Source of the DNA: Spirosoma telluris
GTDB taxonomy: Bacteria; Bacteroidota; Bacteroidia; Cytophagales; Spirosomataceae
Length of the DNA: 64,000 nucleotides
Reading direction: 5' to 3'
Assembly (NCBI GenBank): GCA_003259005.1
Contig: QLII01000001.1
Span: 3,116,501 to 3,180,500 of the forward strand
In this document: piece after piece, positions 18,643 to 29,546 of the stretch
How positions within the stretch are numbered: position 1 is the stretch's first letter
Layout of the letters: each line of letters begins with the position of its first letter
The notes under the pieces: model-generated
Told to the model about the DNA's origin: nothing
What the model saw: the letters and a program-made list of their open reading frames with translations, nothing else
Database searches by the model: none
Translations under genes and position numbers: made by a program

Positions 18643-18741
18643 AACGTCACCCTCAATGTTGAGGGTGACGTTGACTACTGTGTAAACGAAGTCTTCTTGT
18701 TTTTTGATTGATGTATGGGGCAGCATCCTGCTGTCCCATAC
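18643..18741. repeat. Two hairpins upstream of the isomerase gene
   Basis: The first hairpin has a perfect 14-bp stem (18643-18656 with 18659-18672) and a 2-nt centre. The second has a 13-bp stem with one mismatch (18713-18725 with 18729-18741). They occupy the divided space between the ends of the adhesin gene (stop at 18793) and the start of the isomerase gene, both on the minus strand. The second could end the adhesin transcript. No T-tract is convincing. Confidence 0.65.
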
Positions 18742-18792
18742 CATACGAAAAAACTTAATTTACAGTGTATTTACAAAGAAGTAGGGTAAATA

Positions 18793-21002
18793 TTATGGAA
18801 TTATTGGATCACCAATCCGTTTAGGGCGCTTCGTTTGGGCCATCACAAAGGGTACACAGATATCAACGGGACAACCGCAAACGGTTGGTAACAGAAGTAA
18901 AGTCCTATCTGTATAACATCCTGATGTGTTATATACCCGCACAGTATATAGCTGGCTCACTACCGGACTAGGCAGCGTACTGGCAATCAGACCATTGGCT
19001 GGAATCAGCTGAGGTGTTCCCGAAAGAGAAGCTGTCGGATCAAAGGTTGCACCCAGAGAATACTGATAGGTATGGTTCGGATTAAACTTACTTAAAACAA
19101 GTTGTCCATTATTTTGCGGACTATTGCCCAGGCAAGTAGCTCCTATTGCCAATGCCTGGTAGGCAGGGAGTGTGTCTAACTCTACAATGAAGGGGCAGCA
19201 GGAGAAATCCGGACATAACCCAGTGACATTATCGACGCCTAAACTATAGGTTCCGGGTTCTGTAACCACTAACACATTACTTGTCTGCCCCTGAATAAGG
19301 AGGCCATCTTTGTACCACTTATAGCTGGCGCGTCCTGCTGGCACAGTCAATGTGTATTCATCTCCGACACACATTTTGACGGGTATCGAAGTGCAAGCCT
19401 TAACCGTGTCACCAGCAATGGTAGCAATGTTATACAGGATACCCGTAGAATCTACACGAACCTGAAATGTCAATGTCAGACTCTGACCAGCGGCAATGAT
19501 CGGTACATTCCATAAACTCACTGGCTGACCAACAGTCAATGACGTACCCGCTGGCACGGTAGCAGAACCGGCTATATACGATGTTCCCGTACTGATCGAA
19601 TCCCGAACCGTCGTGGTAGCTGATGTTGAACCCGTATTCGTCAGTACAAGACTGTAGGTCAATACATCCCCAAGTTTAGCTTTCGATAAGCTAACGGATA
19701 CTTGCACCGAGAGGGCTGGGTTACTGGTAGTAATCGGAGGCAGAAAGCCCTTCACTAAACTGCTGTTGTTCTCGCCGGAAGTCAATGTTATTGGCCCAGT
19801 GATCGTAGACCCAATGGCGGAGTAGCCGGTTGGCGTAGTAAAGCTCACGGAATAAGGAATGCCCGCGGTCAAACCCGTGAAACTATAAAGGCCTGATGGA
19901 CTAGTTGTTGTGGATAAAATGGGGGAGCTGGCACCATTCAGCAGGGTCACCACCGCACCCGAAATAGGGGTGTCGCTCCCGTTCTGCACACCATCATTAT
20001 TACCATCCGAAAAGACCAGGCCACCTAAACTTGCAGGAGCTGTTGAGCAGGAGGCTGGTGCCGTATAGGTTACGCTGGCAACACCACAATCATAACTTAC
20101 TGTAAGGGTATGACTACCGGTCCCAGATGTCAACCCGGTCAGATTATACGGAATCGATGTAGCACCGGCAGCTATAGAAATGGTTGTTGTCGATGTACCG
20201 TCTGTGAGTGTGGCTGTTCCTGCCAACGCGTTCGTCAGCGAAACAGCCCCCGAAATCGAGTATTGATTCGTTGTAGAGACACAGGAGCCAGCCGTAAGGC
20301 TTAGTGTAAGAACGGGATTTGCGACTATATTATCATTGAGGGAAATCGCTCCCGCAGTGGAAAGCCCCCTACCCACCAGTGTTGCCCCTGTCAATAAACT
20401 GATAGCTCCGTTGGCCAGTATCGTTCCTTTAAAAAAGGCACCAATGCCTATGTTGACAGCTCCATTTACCTGAAAATACACATTATCGAAGGAGCCCCAT
20501 TGGTGAGAACAACACTCGAGCTTGTACCTGTCGTTAATGCACTATTTAACTTAATAATATAAATACCTGCTCCACTTAAGGTTAACGTACCATTCAGTGA
20601 GGTAGCTGTTGCCGTACTCTGACAGGAAACACCTGGTGTCAGCGTTTGACCACCCAGTTCAGGAAGTATCGTAGTGGTACAGGCAACCGAGTTCAACGAG
20701 CTATAGGCGTTTGTCACATCGGTAGCTGCCTGATCGGCCTCTGTACTGCCTGGTAAACGAATCGCACCAAACACGGTGCCTGGGCCTGGAATTGGCGTTG
20801 AGATCGACAATCCACTAAAAGTACCCACATTCGTGCCAACATCCCCTCTTACCGTCGATGCACCTATATTCGTGAAAGCCCCATTTGCTGTAAATAGCGC
20901 GAAACTGGAGGCTGTGCCCAGGTTGGGAGCCTGCCCAAAACTTGTCCCCGAGAAAGCAAGTAGAGAACTAACTGATAGAATCAGTAAATATTTATTTCTC
21001 AT
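18793..21002 (-). CDS. Ice-binding-like (DUF3494) surface protein with SdrD B-like and DUF11 domains, read as frameshifted
   Basis: About 736 residues after restoring one base near 20491-20497. Order: signal peptide (MRNKYLLILSVSSLLAFSGT); DUF3494 ice-binding-like domain (about residues 25-215) with LGTASSFALFTANGAFTNIG, VRGDVGTN and the VYFQVNGAVNIGIGAFFKG ending; a beta-sandwich; an SdrD/Cna-B-like domain beginning GLVFSDGNNDGVQNG; a DUF11 domain with LTYSLVLTNTG; an Ig-like region with YKWYKDG; and a short basic-rich tail ending KRIGDPIIP. DUF3494 proteins bind ice or act as adhesins. Fused to cell-wall-type repeats it is probably an outward-facing adhesin. The tail may be a secretion signal (inference). 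Confidence 0.85.
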
Positions 21003-21684
21003 CTTAATCTATCAGTTAAAAGTGGATTTATTAAAAAATGATTTTGAGTACTTTATTCACATCAAAATCCTATCCAAATAACTTACAAGCAACCTTTTAA
21101 ATACTAGACCTGCCGGATAAATAGCGTGGAAGAAAGGGGTGTAGAAGTCAATTGGGCTTGGCTTGTTGATTCAACGGGTGCTAATTAATTACGGATATCG
21201 CACCCTTGGAACAAGGTCAAATACCAGTAAAATAGCGACAAGAAAATCACACAACAAGCTACTAATCAGTTCAATATAAATAATTGAACGCAAAGGAACC
21301 TGTTACTCACTAAAGCTAATCACTACTATCGGCACCACGATTTAGTGTGTTTTCCAGATCAAATGGGTTACCTGATTACCTGAATAAAATACGAGCCAAC
21401 CACCATCAATAATCTTTTGAATGGTTCACTTATAGTCTATCTATTTTTTATTTTCAACAACTTCTATCACTTAAGCGACCGTTAAGTAGACTATTGGAGC
21501 CATTATAATCATGCCAAACAAGGTATTGGATCAAGTATGAACTTATTGCTTCCTTAAATTGGTGGCCCAAACGCAAATAGGGCAGTTTAGCTAGGAATAT
21601 AATCTGTCGGCATCTTCACTAACCTGCTGTGAACCTTCAATAAATGATGTAAGTAGATTTAAGAATCAACATTCTCTATCTGGC
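21003..21684. other. A/T-rich intergenic region, no gene seen
   Basis: 682 bp separate the divergent adhesin and GH5 genes. It must hold both promoters. I see a palindrome-like ttcaat...attgaa around 21267-21285 and a weak gggtgc/gcaccc pairing near 21176-21206. There is no convincing open reading frame, RNA or promoter match that I would defend. Confidence 0.5.
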
Positions 21685-22826
21685 ATGCAACGAAGGACGT
21701 TTATTCACAACACGGGTTTGCTCACCGCAGCCCTGAGCACAGCCGGACCGGAGATTTTGGCCGCATCGCCAAACGTAGCAAAGAACAAGCTCCCGAAATG
21801 GAAAGGCTTTAACATGCTGGATTTCTTCTCGCCCGATCCGGCAAACAGTCGACCTGCTACGCAGGAGGACTACTTTAAATGGATGCAGGATTGGGGCTTC
21901 GACTTCGTCCGAATTCCAATGGCGTATCCGGCTTACCTCAAATTCGACCGTAGCCGCAACATTACGCCAGATGAAGTCTATCAAATTGACCAACAGGCTG
22001 TTGAACGAATTGATGCCTTAGTAGCGATGGCGCATAAGCATAATCTGCATGTTAGCCTGAATCTGCACCGGGCACCGGGCTACTGTGTTAACGCAGGCTT
22101 TCATGAGCCCTATAACCTCTGGTCCGATCAGGCTGCTCTCGACGCGTTCTGCTTTCACTGGAACATGTGGGCCAGGCGATACAAGAACGTATCATCAAAA
22201 AAGATCAGCTTCGATTTGCTAAATGAACCCAGTATGCGGGCCGATATGAACGACCAGCATGCTAAACATAGTACAGTGCGGGTGAGGTCTATCGAAAAGT
22301 AGCACTAGCCGCGTCGGAGGCAATTTGGAAGGAAAACAAAACCCATCTTATTATTGCAGATGGGAACGATACGGGCTCGTCGGTCATACCGGCCATTGCC
22401 GATCTGAACATCGCCCAGAGTTGCCGGGGGTATAATCCGGGTATCATTTCGCACTACAAAGCGCCCTGGGCTAACAAAGATCCGGATCATCTGCCCGAAC
22501 CCAAATGGCCGGGGCAAGTGGGCGATAAATACCTGAGTCGTGCTATGCTTGAAACATTCTATCAACCCTGGATTGACCTGGTTAATAAAGGCGTGGGTGT
22601 GCACTGTGGCGAATGCGGTTGCTGGAACAAAACGCCCCACGATGTGTTCCTCGCCTGGTTCAAAGACGTACTCGATATCCTGTCGAGTAATGGAATTGGG
22701 TTTGCACTTTGGGAGTTTGTGGGCTCATTTGGCATTCTTGACTCTGGCCGCACCGACGTAACCTATGAAGATTGGTACGGCCATAAGCTAGACAGGAAGT
22801 TGCTAAACCTGATGATGAAGGCGTAA
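21685..22826 (+). CDS. GH5-family glycoside hydrolase (cellulase-like), read as frameshifted
   Basis: About 381 residues. The N-terminus MQRRTFIHNTGLLTAALSTA is a twin-arginine export signal. The barrel reads KGFNMLDFF, DFVRIPMAYP, HVSLNLHRAPG, then FDLLNEPS carrying the acid/base Glu. After restoring one G near 22278-22283 it continues GEVYRKVALAASEAIWKEN, LIIADGND, HCGECG with the probable nucleophile Glu, and IGFALWEF. These are the standard GH5 landmarks, pointing to a periplasmic beta-glucan or cellulose-type endo-hydrolase. It has no carbohydrate-binding module. The substrate within GH5 cannot be fixed by eye. Confidence 0.87.
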
Positions 22827-22881
22827 GAAGTTACTTTGATAAAAGCTCTACGTCAACATAGATATGTATGTAGCTATGTAT

Positions 22882-22953
22882 GACCCTTCAGGGTCACATG
22901 TTTATAGGGAATAGGTTGAATTATTCTATAAACATGTGACCCTGAAGGGGGTC
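22882..22953. repeat. Hairpin with CTATAAACATGTGACCCTGAAGG arms
   Basis: Left 22885-22907 and right 22926-22948 pair perfectly over 23 bp, with further g-a-c-c pairing outside and an 18-nt loop. A third partial copy (ctataaacatgg) follows at about 22980-22991. It sits between the convergent GH5 gene and the minus-strand gene ending at 23012. The ccctgaagggg core is also found at 50982-50993. Confidence 0.75.
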
Positions 22954-23011
22954 GAACCTACATTAGCTACCTGATTTCTATAAACATGGTATCCCTTCGG
23001 CATAGACTGCC

Positions 23012-23383
23012 TTACACCAACTCAGCCACAGGGTGGCTCTCACGTTTCGTTTGCCGATGTACACGTCGGTTGTACAAATCCTGACTAAAGTTTGACTGGT
23101 CAAGTGTAGCAGCCATAGCGCGGTCGCCTATCGTCAATACCTTGATCTCGAACGCCATTTCCTGACGTAGATAGTCGGTTGTTTGGTTGTATTTTGCAGC
23201 TTCTTCTACTAATTGAATCGTGAGCTGGCGGGCATAGTCTTCATCACCCGAAGCGTCCAGTAAGCTACTAAATTGATTGGCAAAAGCACTGTGCGGGTAG
23301 GCTTCAGTGCCCTTATTAACCGAAAGCTGAACCTGTCTGTATGACTGTGATACAAAATACAGGAGTTGATTAACATTACTCAT
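23012..23383 (-). CDS. Hypothetical protein
   Basis: 123 residues from the Met at 23383 (MSNVNQLLYFVSQSYRQVQL), or 137 if the upstream Met at 23425 is used. The inner start is preferred because the extension is short, basic and not signal-like. It is predicted mostly helical and acidic in the middle (LLDASGDEDYARQLTIQLVEEAAKYN), ending in a basic segment (RRVHRQTKRESH). There is no signal peptide, membrane helix or motif I recognise. An A/T-rich leader lies upstream. Confidence 0.6.
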   Translation of the reverse strand: MSNVNQLLYFVSQSYRQVQLSVNKGTEAYPHSAFANQFSSLLDASGDEDYARQLTIQLVEEAAKYNQTTDYLRQEMAFEIKVLTIGDRAMAATLDQSNFSQDLYNRRVHRQTKRESHPVAELV

Positions 23384-23425
23384 AACTATAAATATCTGTG
23401 GTTTTGTTGACGCTAATTTTGGCAT

Positions 23426-23768
23426 TATGTTACAAAAAATACAAATAAATAGTTTTAACTGTTTTTATAGTTACTGAAATTAAACTAACTCTTGACAAAT
23501 CAACAAAAACACATTTAATGAATTTTACCATTTATTATTTGTATTTTTTAACAGTCAGCCCTAGTTAAGGAATGTCATGGTGTATAATCCTCCTATTCTA
23601 TCTCGTTTCAATAGGTACCAAATTTTTTCTACTAATTTGCTTGCCTGACCGTATATTTTTTTCGGCTCGCGGGCAAGTTTATACCACCAAGCTAGTAGCA
23701 AGGGTGGCATCGGGTAAGTAGATAAATCAGCCATTCCCATTTGCCAGATAGATTCGTTTCGTTTAACT
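23426..23768. other. A/T-rich divergent intergenic region
   Basis: About 340 bp separate the minus-strand hypothetical gene from the plus-strand permease gene. It is strongly A/T-rich around 23430-23560 and should hold both promoters. No clear repeat, RNA or operator was seen. Confidence 0.45.
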
Positions 23769-25084
23769 ATGCCTTTAACGATCACTCTCCTGGGCATCCT
23801 GGTCCTGATTATCCTTATTTCGGTTGCCCGACTACACACATTTCTGGCGTTTCTGGCCGTTTCAATAGGTGTTGGGCTGGCACTTGGCCTGAAACCACTC
23901 GCCATTGTCGAGGCTATTCAGAAAGGCATTGGCAGTACACTCGGCTCCATTACGGCCATTATTGCATTGGGTGCGATGCTGGGCAAACTGGTGGCGCAAA
24001 GCGGTGCCGCTCAACGTATTGCGGTCAACATGATGGACCTGGTTGGCACCCGTCACGCACGCTGGGCTTTTCTGGTAACGGGTTTCATTGTCGGGTTGCC
24101 CCTCTTTTACTCCGTCGGATTTATGCTTCTGGCTCCGCTGGTCATCACGGTGGCTTATCGATATAAACTACCCGCACTATACATTGGCTTACCGATGCTG
24201 GCCTCGCTGTCGGTTACGCAGGGCTATTTACCTCCTCATCCAGCTCCACTAGCTATTCTGAAACAGTTCAACGCCAACATGGGCCTGACGCTCTTCTATG
24301 GCATTATTGTCTCGATTCCAGCTATTCTGATCTCGGGCGCACTCTTCGGTTCTACACTCAAACGCTACACCACTTTACCCAATCCAGCGTTCATTGCTCC
24401 TGATTTAAGGGAAGACCAGATGCCTTCGGCCAGCGTGAGTTTCCTGACTGTTCTGCTTCCGATCCTTCTGATTGGCATCAGCACCGTAGCAAGTCCATTC
24501 CTGCCAACAAATTCACTGAGCCAGCAAATTCTCCTGTTTGTGGGTGAGCCTATTGTCAGTATGTTCATTGCGGTTCTGGTTGCCCTGTTTACGCTGGGAA
24601 TTTGGCGGGGTAAAACCATGCCCGAAGTGACCGTTCTTCTGGGCGATGCGGTGAAAGATGTGGCCATGCTTTTCCTGGTTTTTGGGGGTGCAGGAGCCTT
24701 AAAACAAGTACTAACGGATGGTGGGGTCAACCAATCCATTGCCGACATGATGCAGGACTCGTCGGTTCACCCCTACGTACTAGCCTGGGGAATGGCCGCC
24801 CTCATCCGCGTATGCGTGGGCTCGTCGACGGTGTCGGGCATTACGACGGCTGGTTTTATGACACCCTTATTAGCAACCACGGCGTTGAGCCCAATTTAAT
24901 GGTGTTGAGTATCGGAGCTGGAAGTATGATGTTCTCGCACGTCAACGACACGGGTTTCTGGTTATTCCGGGAGTATTTTCAGCTCTCGATGGTCGATACG
25001 CTCAAAACCTGGTCGATTATGGAAACGCTGGTTTCCGTATCGGGGCTGGCTGGGGTGATGGTGCTGAGTTGGGTAATTACCTGA
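23769..25084 (+). CDS. GntP-family gluconate:H+ symporter, read as frameshifted
   Basis: About 439 residues with some 12 hydrophobic segments. GntP-family landmarks are GSITAIIALGAMLGKLV (residues 58-74), FLVTGFIVGLPLFYSVGF, then SVTQGYLPPHPAPLAI, VGSSTVSGITTAGFM, and a C-terminal SIGAGSMMFSHVNDTGFW. One G is missing near 24880-24883; repair gives ATTGVEPNLMVLS and the natural stop at 25084. The family imports gluconate and related sugar acids with protons. The stop abuts the stop of the convergent molybdopterin gene with no spacer. No gluconate kinase is adjacent, so another sugar acid is possible. Confidence 0.88.
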
Positions 25085-27239
25085 TCAGGATTTAACCAAG
25101 TTCTCAATCCGAAGAGGCAGGCTTCGGATTCGTTTTCCGGTAGCCGAAAAAAGAGCATTGGCAACGGCTGGGGCAATAGGGGCAACACCGGCTCACCAGC
25201 GCCACCCATTTTTCCAGTGCTGGGTACGATATATACCTCAATTTTGGGCGTTTCATCCATTCGTAGCATACGATAGTCATGGAAATTACTTTGCTTCACC
25301 TGCCCTTTCTCGAGTGTAATTTCTCCATACAGGGCAGCCGTAAGTCCATAGACAATACCGCTTTCCATCTGGGCACGCACCCCATCTGGATTTACCGCCA
25401 GCCCGCAATCAATGGCGCACACGACACGATGCACTCGAATCTGCTGACTGTCAACGGATAACTCAACGATCTGACAAACGTAGCTACCCATCGCTTCACA
25501 AACGGCGACCCCTCTGAACTGGCCTTTGGGCAAAGGTCTGGTCCATTCGGCTTTTTCGGCTGCCAGATCGAGCGCTGCCCGATGCCGGGGATGGTTTTTC
25601 AGGAACAAACGTCGATAAGCAACGGGGTCTGTTTTTGCCAGCGTGGCCAGTTCGTCAATCAGGGTTTCTATTACGAAAACCGTGTGCGTACTTCCCACCG
25701 ATCGCCAGGGTAGAACCGGAACACCTACTGATGTCGTGTGCAATTCAAAGGAATGGTCAGGAATGGAATTGGAATAAGGAACCCCGCCCGTAACGGAACT
25801 ATAGTCAATTCCCTTCTGGACAATCAGATCTGCCAGGGGTGTATTCGTGAACAGCGATTGCCCAACAATTCGGTGTTGCCAGGCCATCGGAAACCCGTCT
25901 GCGCCAATGCCAATCTTCACGGCATGTACATAAACGGGTCGGTAATAGCCGCCTTTAATATCGTCTTCCCGCGACCAGACCAGTTTGATAAATTTCCCAC
26001 TCGCTTTAGCAATATGTACGGCTTCCATAATCCAGTCGCCACTAAACGAACCACGACGACCAAAACTCCCACCCAGAAAAGGCGTATAAAACTGGACTTG
26101 TTCAGGCTTGAACCCCAAAAACGCAGCGACTTCTGCCTGGTGAAGCAAGTGTGATTGCGTACCTGTCCATACTTCGCATCCGTCTGCCAGAATTTTTACC
26201 GTGCAGTTCAGCGGTTCCATTGGCGCATGGGCGAGGTATGGAAAACTGAACGTAGCATCAATCGAGGTTGCTGCTTTCGTCAGGGCAACCTCTACATCCC
26301 CTTTTTTCTGAATGGTTAACCCAGCTGTTTTGGCGATTTGCTTATACTCTTCCAGTTGTGTAGTACTGTCAAGCGTTGCATTAGGTCCCATATCCCAATC
26401 AATTTTCAGCGCATCTCGACCAACCTTAGCTGCCCAGAAGTTATCGGCCAGTACCGCAACGCCGGTCGGAATCTGCACCACATCCCGAACGCCTTTTATG
26501 GCTTTTGCTTTCGTCGCATCAACCGATTTTACGCTCCCACCAAAGACAGGCGCATGGGCAACAACAGCCGTTAGTAGATTAGGGAAGTGAATATCCAGGC
26601 CATAGGTCGCCTTGCCGTTGATCTTTTCGGGCGTATCCAGCCGCTTCTGCGATTTCCCGATATATTTCCAAGCTTCAGGCTCGCGGAGTTTTACCGCTGG
26701 AATGGGTAGTGTTGAAGCTTCGGTTGCCACTTCACCATAGCTAATACGTTTTGTACCCGCGATAACATAACTATTTTCGGTTCGACAATCTTCAGGCTTC
26801 ACGCCCAGGCGTTTGGCGGCTACGGCTACCAGCATGGTGCGGGCCGTGGCACCGGCCATCCGGCAGCGGTCAAACTCCTGTACAGTTGATTCTGATCCAC
26901 CTGTAGACCGATAAACGAGATTCCCAAGAAAATCACCCTCTTTTCCCGGCGGAGTGGGTTCCACCTTCAGTTTGCTCCAGTCACAATCCAGCTCTTCGGC
27001 AATCAACATGGGTAAGGTAGTCCAGATGCCCTGCCCCATTTCCACTTTTGAGAGAATAATATGGATACTGTTGTCCGTTCCGATTCGGAGAAATACATTC
27101 AAGGTTGCCATTGCTGGCGGTAATGCGGCTATGGTAGGTGTTGCCCGGCAGGAATAGTAAAGGCGATCAAAAGCCCTCCACTGGCGAGTGTACCGATTTT
27201 CAGGAAATCTCTACGGTTTAGGCTGTCTGTCTTATTCAT
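25085..27239 (-). CDS. Molybdopterin-binding xanthine/aldehyde oxidase-family large subunit (IorB-like), read as frameshifted
   Basis: About 718 residues after restoring one base near 27143-27150 and one near 25189-25193. The repaired start at 27239 adds a twin-arginine signal (NRRDFLKIG). The body has KVEMGQGIWTTLPMLIAEELD, the FLGGSFGRRG motif of the molybdenum hydroxylase pocket, VLPWRSVGSTH, the CAIDCGLAVNPDG block, and after repair GGAGEPGVAPIAPAVANAL, matching the C-terminal GEPG...Glu region. Relatives such as isoquinoline 1-oxidoreductase need a small [2Fe-2S] partner, but none is adjacent. The product should be a periplasmic oxidoreductase for aldehydes or N-heterocycles. Confidence 0.87.
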
Positions 27240-27523
27240 TTCACCGTTCCCAGGCTTGATTTTAGTCTACCAGGTTTAGCAAAGAAACGAGTTATAAAGA
27301 CGATTCACTACTGAAATTGACTACAGGTTGTATACTATTGACCAAATGCGTCCGTATAGGCTATAATCAGTACTAGGGAGTTTACTATGCTAAACTACCG
27401 GTCATCTATCCGATTGAGCATTTGATCAAGTAGAGCCTGCTATTCACGTATTGAAGCACGCCAAACCAAGTCAATTTACGTAACTTGGTACGAAGTGTCT
27501 AAGCTAAAATTTTGAGCAAAAAA

Positions 27524-28645
27524 ATGAGCGCTTCGTTTTATAGCAAATTGAACCAGAGCTGGTTTATTCGGTACAAGATCTACCATCTTCCGTTCTGGTT
27601 TGTCTACCATTACCTCTGGTGGGTCGTCACACTGGGTAATCCCATCAAGGTTTTTCAATCATTATCTGTCCTTCCTTACGCGCTCAAATACAGTTTCTAT
27701 GTCATTTTTCAGGCATTGGCGGTCTACTTCAACTTGTATTATCTAATTCCGAGGTATCTGGAAAAAAGTAAGTTTACGGCTTACATTGCCTATTTACTCC
27801 TGACAATCGTATGTGCGACTTTATGCATTGTTGGAGGCTATTACGTTAGTGCCTACGTAAGTGGCAGAACTATCGCTGATCTGTATGGCGCATCATCCTG
27901 CTTCAATTCTTTTTTAGGAAATGCTCTGCCCTCGACCGTTGCCAGTATGACCCTGGCGATGAGCATTAAGCTCACCAAAAACTGGATTCAAACCCGGCAA
28001 CGGCAACAATTGCTGGAAAAGGAAAAACTGGAAACCGAATTGAAATTTCTCAAAAATCAGTTCAATCCGCATTTCCTGTTTAATACCATAAATTCAATTT
28101 TCTTTCTGATCCACAAAAACCCCAACATGGCCTCGGACTCACTGGCCAAATTCTCTGAATTGTTGCGGTATCAGCTCTATGATTGTAATGACCAGCAAAT
28201 TCCGTTAGGTAAGGAAATTGCCTACCTGGAAAACTTTATTCAACTGGAAAAACTCCGCCAAAACAGCAATATACAGGTGACCTTTGCTAGCAAACCACGC
28301 CACACAGCTCATCTGGAAATTGCCCCCTTTATCCTGATGACCTTTGTCGAAAATGCGTTCAAACACGTTTCCAGAAACAACGACCGGTCTAACTGGATCA
28401 CAATCAGCCTGAACTTAGACGAGCATCAATTAGACTTTTTTGTGGCGAACAGTACATCGTCGCATGTTGCCAATGAAGTAGTTAAATCGGGGGGCATTGG
28501 CTTACAAAACGTACAAAGACGACTGGATCTGCTTTATCCGGGACAGTATGAGTTAACAATACAAAATGACCTGAATCAGTTTGAGGTAAAGCTCCGATTA
28601 ACCCTGACAGAATCTGTTCTTTCCTCCCCTTTACAAATGGCCTGA
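27524..28645 (+). CDS. LytS-like sensor histidine kinase (His_kinase family)
   Basis: 373 residues from the ATG at 27524; an in-frame TTG lies 12 nt upstream. The N-terminal half carries about four membrane helices (YHLPFWFVYHYLWWVV, SFYVIFQALAVYFNLYYL, FTAYIAYLLLTIVCATLCI, and one near residue 140) with no large periplasmic domain. A short coiled coil (RQRQQLLEKEKLETELKFL) leads to FNPHFLFNTINS, whose His183 is the phosphorylation site. The ATPase part has an ENAFKHV N-box and GIGLQNVQRRLDLLYPG. It is paired with the LytTR regulator 8 nt downstream. Such pairs sense envelope or metabolite cues; the signal is unknown. Confidence 0.93.
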   Translation: MSASFYSKLNQSWFIRYKIYHLPFWFVYHYLWWVVTLGNPIKVFQSLSVLPYALKYSFYVIFQALAVYFNLYYLIPRYLEKSKFTAYIAYLLLTIVCATLCIVGGYYVSAYVSGRTIADLYGASSCFNSFLGNALPSTVASMTLAMSIKLTKNWIQTRQRQQLLEKEKLETELKFLKNQFNPHFLFNTINSIFFLIHKNPNMASDSLAKFSELLRYQLYDCNDQQIPLGKEIAYLENFIQLEKLRQNSNIQVTFASKPRHTAHLEIAPFILMTFVENAFKHVSRNNDRSNWITISLNLDEHQLDFFVANSTSSHVANEVVKSGGIGLQNVQRRLDLLYPGQYELTIQNDLNQFEVKLRLTLTESVLSSPLQMA

Positions 28646-28653
28646 CTACTCGT

Positions 28654-29385
28654 ATGAATCTTACTTGTGTGATTATTGATGATGAGCCATTGGCCCGGGA
28701 AGGGTTAGCCAATTACGTGCGGGAAGTTGATTTTCTGCATCTGAGCGGTACGTGCGAGAATCCGCTTGAGCTAATGACCTTGCTGGATCAACAGCCAGTC
28801 GATTTAATCTTTCTGGATATCCAGATGCCTAAAATGAACGGCATTGACTTCCTAAAAATCGTGCAGAACCCGCCAATGGTGATCATCACGACCGCTTATC
28901 CCAGTTTTGCACTCGAAGGTTTCCAGCTAAACGTTTTGGATTATCTGCTCAAGCCAATCACTTTCGACCGTTTCGTCAAATCGGCCAATAAAGCGAAAGA
29001 CTATTACCGGTTGCTGGCGAAATCAGAAGCAAAAAGCGCACAAAAAGCAGCGGATGAGGATGATTCGTTCTTTATCAAGTGCGGCAACAAATACGAAAAA
29101 CTCTATTTCGAGGATATTCTGTTTATTGAGGGCATGCAAAATTACGTTACCATTTTCACCAGCAAAGGCAAGTACATAACCCTACTGAACCTAAAGAGCT
29201 TAGAGCATAATTTAGCCAATCATGCATTTATCCGGGTCCATAAATCCTATCTTGTTTCAGCCAGTAAAATAGACAGTATTGAGGGCAATGAGATTTTCAT
29301 TCAATCCCATCGCATTCCAATCAGTCGGAATTATCGCGAACAGGTCATTGCGCAGGTCGTCAACAATAAGCTCTGGATAAAGTAA
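28654..29385 (+). CDS. LytTR-family response regulator
   Basis: 243 residues. A receiver domain occupies residues 1-120: the acidic pair in VIIDDEP, phospho-acceptor D55 in LIFLDIQMPKMNG, T-T-A-Y near residue 87, and K in YLLKPITFDRF. A LytTR DNA-binding domain follows from about residue 140 (FFIKCGNKYEKLYFEDILFI to ISRNYREQVI). It lies 8 nt after its kinase, so it is translationally coupled. It probably controls a small set of nearby or surface genes. A strong hairpin with a T-tail follows. Confidence 0.95.
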   Translation: MNLTCVIIDDEPLAREGLANYVREVDFLHLSGTCENPLELMTLLDQQPVDLIFLDIQMPKMNGIDFLKIVQNPPMVIITTAYPSFALEGFQLNVLDYLLKPITFDRFVKSANKAKDYYRLLAKSEAKSAQKAADEDDSFFIKCGNKYEKLYFEDILFIEGMQNYVTIFTSKGKYITLLNLKSLEHNLANHAFIRVHKSYLVSASKIDSIEGNEIFIQSHRIPISRNYREQVIAQVVNNKLWIK

Positions 29386-29388
29386 GGT

Positions 29389-29475
29389 AAATTACGAACC
29401 ACAGAGGCACAGAGTATTTGAGCAATTAATGGTCAATACTTTAAGCTCTGTGTTCTCTGTGGTTCGTAATTTTTT
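29389..29475 (+). terminator. ACCACAGAGG-type inverted repeat acting as terminator
   Basis: Left 29389-29414 (aaattacgaaccacagagg...) pairs with 29446-29472 over about 26 bp with few mismatches, and a run of T residues follows at 29470-29475. It begins four nt after the LytTR stop. Elements with the accacagagg/cacagag core are widely seen in Bacteroidota intergenic DNA (from general knowledge), so this is both a dispersed repeat and a likely intrinsic terminator. Confidence 0.8.
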
Positions 29476-29546
29476 ATCATTTTTTTAATTGGTTCTACTT
29501 GGTCTAGTAAAAATTTATTAGCCTGACAAAACTTCCATTTCCCTCC

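Noticed and set aside
22940..23045. Minus-strand sequence resembling a tRNA (a D-arm-like gtggctgagttggtgtaaggc and a ggttcgac T-loop-like stretch)
   Set aside because: The acceptor and T stems do not pair, the anticodon stem fails, and the D-arm-like part encodes the end of the hypothetical protein.
24812..25084. A separate small membrane protein gene
   Set aside because: It is the C-terminus of the GntP permease displaced by one missing base.
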